A stretch of 64,000 nt of DNA from Mansonella perstans (taxonomy: Eukaryota; Nematoda; Chromadorea; Rhabditida; Onchocercidae): positions 62,001-126,000 of the forward strand of contig JBAMDO010000070.1 of NCBI GenBank assembly GCA_037074765.1. Direction: 5' to 3'. Under the pieces are notes generated by a model. The model ran no database searches. It worked only from the letters and a program-made list of their open reading frames with translations, and had not been told where the DNA came from. Position numbers and translations under genes: made by a program. Positions within the stretch are counted from its first letter, which is position 1; every line of letters starts with the position of its first letter. Shown here piece after piece: positions 58,056 through 64,000 of this stretch.

Positions 58056-61000
58056 TTATTTTGTACTATGAGAAGTAGTACGCCACGCTTTACGCTTCAG
58101 TGATTCAATGAATGACATCATTTTTAAAGCCGGACCAAACGGCATTTGCATATGCCGTATTAACAGCTCAGTTGTTAGCAAAATTAAAGCTTTGCCATCA
58201 ATTTGCTGAAAAAAATTAATTATAATTTTCTCTTTTTAATTTGATTGCAAAGTCATTTGAAAAAGCAGTACTTTGATATCAGTATACCCTTTTCAATAAA
58301 CATATGTAACATACATGATAAGCAATGACATGAGTTTTTTTGTCATATCTGTTCAATGATTAAATTTGTACCGCAAATAATATGCGATTTTTCAAAAGTA
58401 CCAATGATTAGAAAAAATCAGCAATATACTTCTAGACACTATAACTTTCGTAAGAAAAAAGCTTTTTACGTTTTGCAAAAATTTTTCGGCAATACTCGCA
58501 TCAAACATATTTTCAACTTCATTTGCAACACGTTGTATGGACCACTCTACTAAATCCAAACACTGATGACCTAAAAATAAAAGTGTATTTATGATAACAT
58601 TTTCATAATTGGTACATAAAAATATCACAAGAATCTCATTGATTGAATTTCGCCTTTAAATAATGAGTTATATAGTTATCAGGAATTAAATGAATGGTTT
58701 AAAGCGACCGTGATGACGAAAATCTGTTAAACAAACGACTTTATGAACTTAGCAAACCTTCGTAATCTTCGGAATCATCGCTTTCGGCACCGTACTTCAG
58801 TACGCCACCACCTACAACTATGAATTCTTCGAATTTCAAACTATACGCTAATAATCAAAAAACAATAAGATTAAGCAATCTTCTTCTGTCCAAAACAAAA
58901 ATGTTAAGAATATTGACCTGCGGTAGTACTCACAACTCCATCATCACTGGGGCAAGAACATAATGAGCAACAGATCGGTTCCTTCGTCAAAAAGTTGCGA
59001 CACACATTTAGATTTGAAATAAAAACATGCAAGTAGTCCCATGCAGAGGCAAGCGTCTTCAATGCCGGTATAGCGCGCACGTGTGTCACACCATCGATTT
59101 CAGCTAAAAATTAAGGAAAAAAAAGTATGAAAAGATAGCCAAAAGAAAATACAAACAAGCTGTTTACTCCTACTATACAATTTCGCTCCCAAAAATTAGA
59201 TTGGTAACTAATCTTAAAGGATAGTTGTGAATTGTGTTTTACCAATTCTAACATGATTTCCCTTTCTCTCCGACCTAACTGAAAAATGTTACTATGTGAT
59301 TTTGACAGTGTTAGATAGATGCAATGAATAAAATCCCAAAATAACATTAGAAAAAGTACAAAATGTTCACATACTGATTCATCTTACCAGTAATAGATAA
59401 AATTCTTAGAGTTCCAGGATCGACTTTTTTAAACACAAAAGAAGGATCAACAGCACAATTTATGATTTGCTGCATGATTTCTCTTAAAATATGATGCAAA
59501 CTGCCTGGTCCAAATTTTTCCGGCAATTTACGAATGAGTGAAGCGTTTAGAGTGGGTAAGCATCGACAACCTCGATTTAAATAAACAACCACTGCAAAAA
59601 ATTTCAAATTTACAACAAAAAATGAAGAGCTTACAAATTCCAAAGAGATTAACTTAAGGAATTTTTCACTTAATTAAAGAAACACTTTTAACTTTTATGA
59701 ACTTCTGGTTGCACATCAGTTGTTGAGAGGACAATGTCTGGAGCAGTAAGCGCGTTTTGCACACCATCTAGAGAGGAAGCTACCTAAAAGTGATTTTGGT
59801 GCGTTAATGCATGCGTAAAATCAAGAACACAGAAAACATAAGCTCAAATTTTTAAAATCACCTCGCGCGGCTTCTTGATAATTGGGCCTCCCGGAAGAAT
59901 TGGTGACGGTATCGTTTTTCGTGCACGAGGTTCTAGAAAGAAGAGATAACTCACATAGCATTGAACAACCAAATACCAACGAACTATATCAAAGATTCTG
60001 ATAAACATTCGAAATGAGTTTTTATGAAATTACCAATGCGATCATCTCTCGGAACTGGATTCGCTGCATTAGCCACTACTTGCTGGTCCGATGCAACACT
60101 TGCAGAACTTGTCTCCAACGTATGTGTTTGTTTAGCGATCTACAAAATTCTATTTCGTCGTTTTGAAAAACATTTCAAACTGTAATACTACACAAAAATA
60201 AAATATTTTCTGATCTGCGCCAACAAAACATCCGATCTAAAAAAACCAACGAAAATACAAATGAAAAACTTCTTATCCCAATGCGTACCTGATCAATTAT
60301 TTCAAGCAAATGAGATGAGCAGCAATTGTCGGAAGCGTTATTATGAGAATTGGTATGTGGAACAGTTTGCTTCCGCTTCCGATTTCGCGTTCGCTGAGTA
60401 CCGCTTTTAGTATTCGCTACTTTTCTTTTGCGCATTTTCGCTGAAACTTGCAAAGCGCCAAAATTCCCAAAGATTCCTTATGAATATTATTTTTTTATGA
60501 TATATTAAGTGATGAATTTTTTAAATGTTTCTATATTTTCTTCGTAGTGACGCTAAGTGTAATGTAAAAATAAGTGGAAACTTTCACGATAATTAAAATC
60601 AACAAAACTGAAAGAAATATACATTTCCGCGAAGCAATGCTCTTCGAAGCTTTCGATGACGTATCTTGTTGCTCTATCCGTTGCAAAACTTTCCCTGTAA
60701 AAAGCTATTAGATTTAGCAGTAAATAATAATATTCTTAAAACTTTTTAAATAAAAGAATAATTTACGCGCAATCTACATGAATCGCCACCCTTGCAACTA
60801 ATGAAGCGACACTGCAAGGTGATACTTTCCGCTCAACTCCTTTTTTTTAAATTTCAATATCTTTAAATGGAAAAACAGAAAAATGAAGGTAATAGAAAAT
60901 TATGTAACAAATAACCCGATAACACATCACACCATCTTTCAGCAATAAAAATCAAGAATATACCTTTTATTGGATTCGGTGGTTGCACATCAAGGCCACA

Positions 61001-63091
61001 TTTAGCAGCCCAACCAACTGGAAAAATGAAGCGACTGTCATACCGTTCCCTACTATCATAAGCTTTATTCCAACCGTCATAACTGATAGTTAAATAATCG
61101 CCTTTTATATCAACCACAGTTGCTGGACATGGCCGACCATTAAAATTTTTATGATCAATCGCCTCACACTTCATGCCCACTTGAAATGCATTCTTCCTTG
61201 GATGGTATTTGAACGGGATCTGCAATCACATTAAAATTAAACAATCATAATTATTAAAACATCGCTAGTAGTGTGAAACTGTTTAAGAAAAAGTATTCAG
61301 GTAACATATGTTGACAACAATTTAAACACCTCCAAAAAATCAGTGAAAACACCCATGGGTGTATGATTAGAAAGCTCATAATTACATACCGGTTCAAAAC
61401 ACTCGGAAGATGCCGTTGGAATGCTACCGTCCGCCGCAGGTTTTAACTGATTTTCAATAAATTTATGAAATGAAGCTAAATTATACATGTAACCAAATGG
61501 AGGCTGCAAAATTAAACCATTTCTTTCGTAGTCACTGAAACAAAAATCGGCGTAAATTACACATTTTTTATCCATCACCATATAAACGCTTTTCTCAAGT
61601 GAATCAATAATCAAACGTATATGTAATCCACATACGATTTCTTTTTCTTCAACATGGTTCAGGATATTTCTTCGTCTAAACGACTCCGATTTTCCTTTTT
61701 TCAGAAGGAAAAAAAATCTAAACCTCGCCATCAAAAAAACTTGCTTTTTATAAAAATAAGATAGTGAAATACACTCACCCAACCGGTTTAATTCGTTCGT
61801 CATCGCATATAAGCCAGTGGTCATTACTTCCATCTTCGCCATCAAGTCGAACGCAAATCCAAAGGTAATGAACCGCAACAATCGTTGCTAAGCATCGCAC
61901 TTCCTTTCCTTCAATTTCTTTTATGACTGTAAGCAGCATAAAAATTTTTCGCGAGTTCAACCACTCTTTTCATACTTCGAAGAAATGGAAATACGTCTTT
62001 CCGCAAAGCATTTTTGAAAGATGAGGAAAAATAACAAAAAAAGGAATTTCCACCGCAGAATGCGAAAAAAAAATAAGAAGTCACCTCTCGGATCTGGCAC
62101 TACTACCTTTTTGCCAACAGCGAAATTATTTTTAGGTGGGATAGGATCTTGATAAAAGCAATCTTCAGGCGCTGCAATAGCTGCAGTTTCCTTCAGATAT
62201 TTTTGCCAACAAAACGTGGCATCCGCTGTACTTTTAGACGCATTTTCCTGAAAATTGCTTCAAGTTTCGCTTTTCATAATTCTTCGAATTTATTATGTAA
62301 AGTTACCGATAAAAAGGTAATTTGAAACTTCGTCGTTACATACCTTTTCAGATACCTGCACACCGAAAATACCTTTCTCATCATCACTCGCTATAACTTT
62401 CTGTGAATTTGGTGGTGAACTATCCATAGCATCTTCGTCCTGTGAGAATTTCCAAATTAATAATTAATTTATAAATTAAGAATTCTGATGTTCCAAAAAA
62501 ATAAATTTTCGTTCTCTTAACTTCTACAAAATAACGAGCTTTATTTCACATTTCATTAGTTGCAGTTATTTTTCCTCCTGTATCTGTGATGAGTAGTATC
62601 TATGGTGATTTTTAAAAAAAATATATTTAAAATATTAACAAAAATCACTAAAGTAAGTCAAAGAAGCTAGGTATCTGGAAAAGATTTTCAGCGGTAAACT
62701 TTCAAATAACCTATTTGATTCCCAATAACCTTACTAATTATACCTTATGATACAGTATTCGAACAATCACTACCAAACAATTAACATGACAAGCAATAAG
62801 ATCACGAAATCAAAATTATGAATATTGAATTACTTAACAGAATAATCATCCTCATAATGATGTAATAAATTCTTGCCATACAATCATCATAATTTTTAAC
62901 ACTGATTAAGAGATAAAGTTGAACTATCAGACTAATTTTATAGAAAAGAGTAAACGTACAGCTAATGAGAATGGTGATTCAGTGAGTTTATCATCAGAAA
63001 TCACCAGTCTCTGTTCATCGTCCATATCTTCATCCTCTTCCGTAATGAATATTTCTTGCTTACTGCTTTCTTCTCCGGTTATTTCTTGCAT
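58056..63091 (-). CDS. scm: Scm-type Polycomb protein (2 MBT, SLED, SAM)
   Basis: Sex comb on midleg family chromatin repressor linking Polycomb complexes through SAM polymers and methyl-lysine reading. Sixteen phase-consistent exons: 63091-62960, 62439-62344, 62247-62085, 61926-61779, 61534-61390, 61219-60964, about 60694-60624, 60440-60289, 60139-60034, 59932-59862, 59783-59693, 59591-59388, 59103-58918, 58847-58758, 58570-58470, 58205-58056; about 720 aa. Domains: acidic N-terminus; MBT1 about 86-195 (YLKETAAIAAPEDCF, RLDGEDGSNDHW); MBT2 about 200-310 (GMKCEAID, YDGWNKAYD, FIFPVGW); basic NLS-like RKRK region about 340-362; SLED about 478-600 (LNRGCRC, LPEKFGPGSLHHILRE); SAM about 643-710 (IDGKALILL, FGPALKMMSFIESLK). 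MBT2 keeps the D, N and three aromatic positions of a methyl-lysine cage; MBT1 does not, as in vertebrate SCMH1. Two MBTs plus SLED plus SAM fit Scm rather than four-MBT SFMBT. The fly Scm zinc fingers are absent. A TTTTCAG acceptor 7 bases upstream of the ATG suggests SL1 trans-splicing. Confidence 0.92.
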
Positions 63092-63097
63092 TGTTCA

Positions 63098-63104
63098 CCT
63101 GAAA
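63098..63104 (-). promoter_or_regulatory. Candidate SL trans-splice acceptor of Scm gene
   Basis: ATTTTCAG on the minus strand ending at 63098, followed by GTGAACA and the ATG at 63091. The very short leader and consensus acceptor are typical of spliced-leader addition in nematodes. Confidence 0.45.
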
Positions 63105-63597
63105 ATGTTTAGCAACATAGCAAATCCCTGAATGAATATCTGTTTCTCGTAAGTCCCGGTGTTTCCCCATGACAACTTACACCACACCTCTCACATCCCC
63201 AACCTGAACGAGATAAAAAAGTACACGTACGCGCCAGAATCCATTACAGCATTGGAAAATGCGTACAATTGCAACCAAATATAGTTCAGCTTCGCTTGGT
63301 GGCATACGTCACGTGTATTCTTTCAATTCATTAAGGCTAATTGTAATGAACTGATAATTAACTATTAGCAATGAGAAAGTTCCCATGTGTTTCCAGTTTG
63401 CCATTTCAGTAAACAACAGAAAAGACGCAAAATTTAAAATAGATATAGAAATACTGATAATATATGAAAAGTTAGTAAGAAATATAATATTCCGAAAATC
63501 CGAACGATCATTGCAAAATCTATTCCAGCCTGTAATTTCCGAAAGCAGAAAGTAGTAAATAATTATCTTGAGGGAAAAAAGTGGACATTAGAATCAT
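63105..63597. other. Spacer upstream of Scm gene
   Basis: No coding block. It presumably contains the promoter; slightly GC-richer at 63150-63320, including TACGTCACGTG near 63305, a possible bZIP/bHLH site. Confidence 0.45.
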
Positions 63598-63872
63598 TTG
63601 GAATCACTACTTGTTCTGATCAGTAAACCAATTCTTCTAAATGGTCACTAACTTTTATAAAATAGCCACTAACTCTTCTAAATGGTGTCACTTGGAATCA
63701 CTACTTGTTCTGATCAGTAAACCAATTCTTCTAAATGGTCACTAACTTTTATAAAATAGCCACTAACTCTTCTAAATGGTGTCACTTGGAATCACTACTT
63801 GTTCTGATCAGTAAACCAATTCTTCTAAATGGTCACTAACTTTTATAAAATAGCCACTAACTCTTCTAAATG
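63598..63872. repeat. 94-bp tandem repeat, about 2.9 copies
   Basis: Unit starts TTGGAATCACTACTTG. Copies begin at 63598, 63692 and 63786 and appear identical over the shared part; the third is cut short at about 63872. Within each unit CTTCTAAATGGT occurs twice and CACTAACT twice, so the unit itself arose by an earlier internal duplication. The near identity suggests recent expansion. Confidence 0.9.
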
Positions 63873-64000
63873 GTCATTTCAACAGATGTCGCAAAAAATG
63901 ACATGCTCCAGTTTTGAAATAAATGACATACTCCAGTCTTCGTCTGATCGCTAAAATGAATACAAATTGAAAATTTTGAAAAGATTACAAAATGAGTTAT

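Noticed and set aside
59210..59285. Minus-strand frame GRREREIMLELVKHNSQL inside the Scm gene, with an acceptor TTTTTCAG
   Set aside because: Exons 59591-59388 and 59103-58918 join in phase and give an intact SLED domain without it; inserting it breaks the frame.
62919..63131. Plus-strand Ser-rich 70-codon frame
   Set aside because: Antisense shadow of the acidic first exon of the Scm gene.
63598..63872. Regular repeats resembling a CRISPR array
   Set aside because: Contiguous 94-bp tandem units without unique spacers, in a eukaryotic context.

Overview
The window reads as nuclear DNA of a parasitic nematode, most likely a clade III (spirurid/filarial-type) worm. It is very AT-rich, with small exons, introns bounded by GT and TTTCAG-type acceptors, short GTTTGA/GTAATT/GTTAGT donors, and several candidate trans-splice acceptors just upstream of start codons. 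The best-preserved protein, synaptotagmin, is almost identical to C. elegans SNT-1 as I remember it. No bacterial, viral, tRNA, rRNA or CRISPR feature was found. Exon models were built by hand from codon phase and splice signals; there was no transcript evidence or database search.

Layout, left to right. (1) 347-4191, minus: snt-1, synaptotagmin, 9 exons, last exon(s) beyond the left edge. (2) 4.3-11.3 kb: mostly AT-rich spacer with a possible small secreted ORF (5956-6201), a 430-bp inverted-repeat element (7120-7549) and a frameshifted transthyretin-like relic (about 8390-8625). (3) 11344-16573, minus: an unrecognised multi-exon gene with a short poly(A) tail region; its 5' end is not resolved. 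(4) 18794-20062, plus: an intact transthyretin-like (TTR) secreted protein gene, convergent with the next gene. (5) 21463-33356, minus: an Nkx6-class homeobox gene, ortholog of C. elegans cog-1, 8 exons, 372 codons. Its presumed 3' UTR has a cluster of three perfect lsy-6 seed matches. (6) 33.4-52.0 kb: about 18.6 kb with no convincing gene and many simple repeats, directly upstream of the homeobox gene. (7) 52109-57912, minus: an unrecognised, mostly alpha-helical multi-exon gene. (8) 58056-63091, minus: an Scm (Sex comb on midleg)-type Polycomb protein with two MBT repeats, a SLED domain and a SAM domain, 16 exons, about 720 aa. (9) 63.1-64.0 kb: spacer with a 94-bp tandem repeat.

Genes 8 and 7 lie on the same strand, and only about 130 bp separate the Scm stop codon from a candidate trans-splice acceptor of the downstream gene. 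That is the geometry of a nematode operon. The most unusual points are the lsy-6-seed cluster below cog-1, the retention of a canonical Scm protein, the possible Scm operon, and a frame break inside the unrecognised downstream gene. snt-1 and cog-1 both lie on chromosome II of C. elegans as far as I recall, which would fit conserved chromosome-scale linkage.
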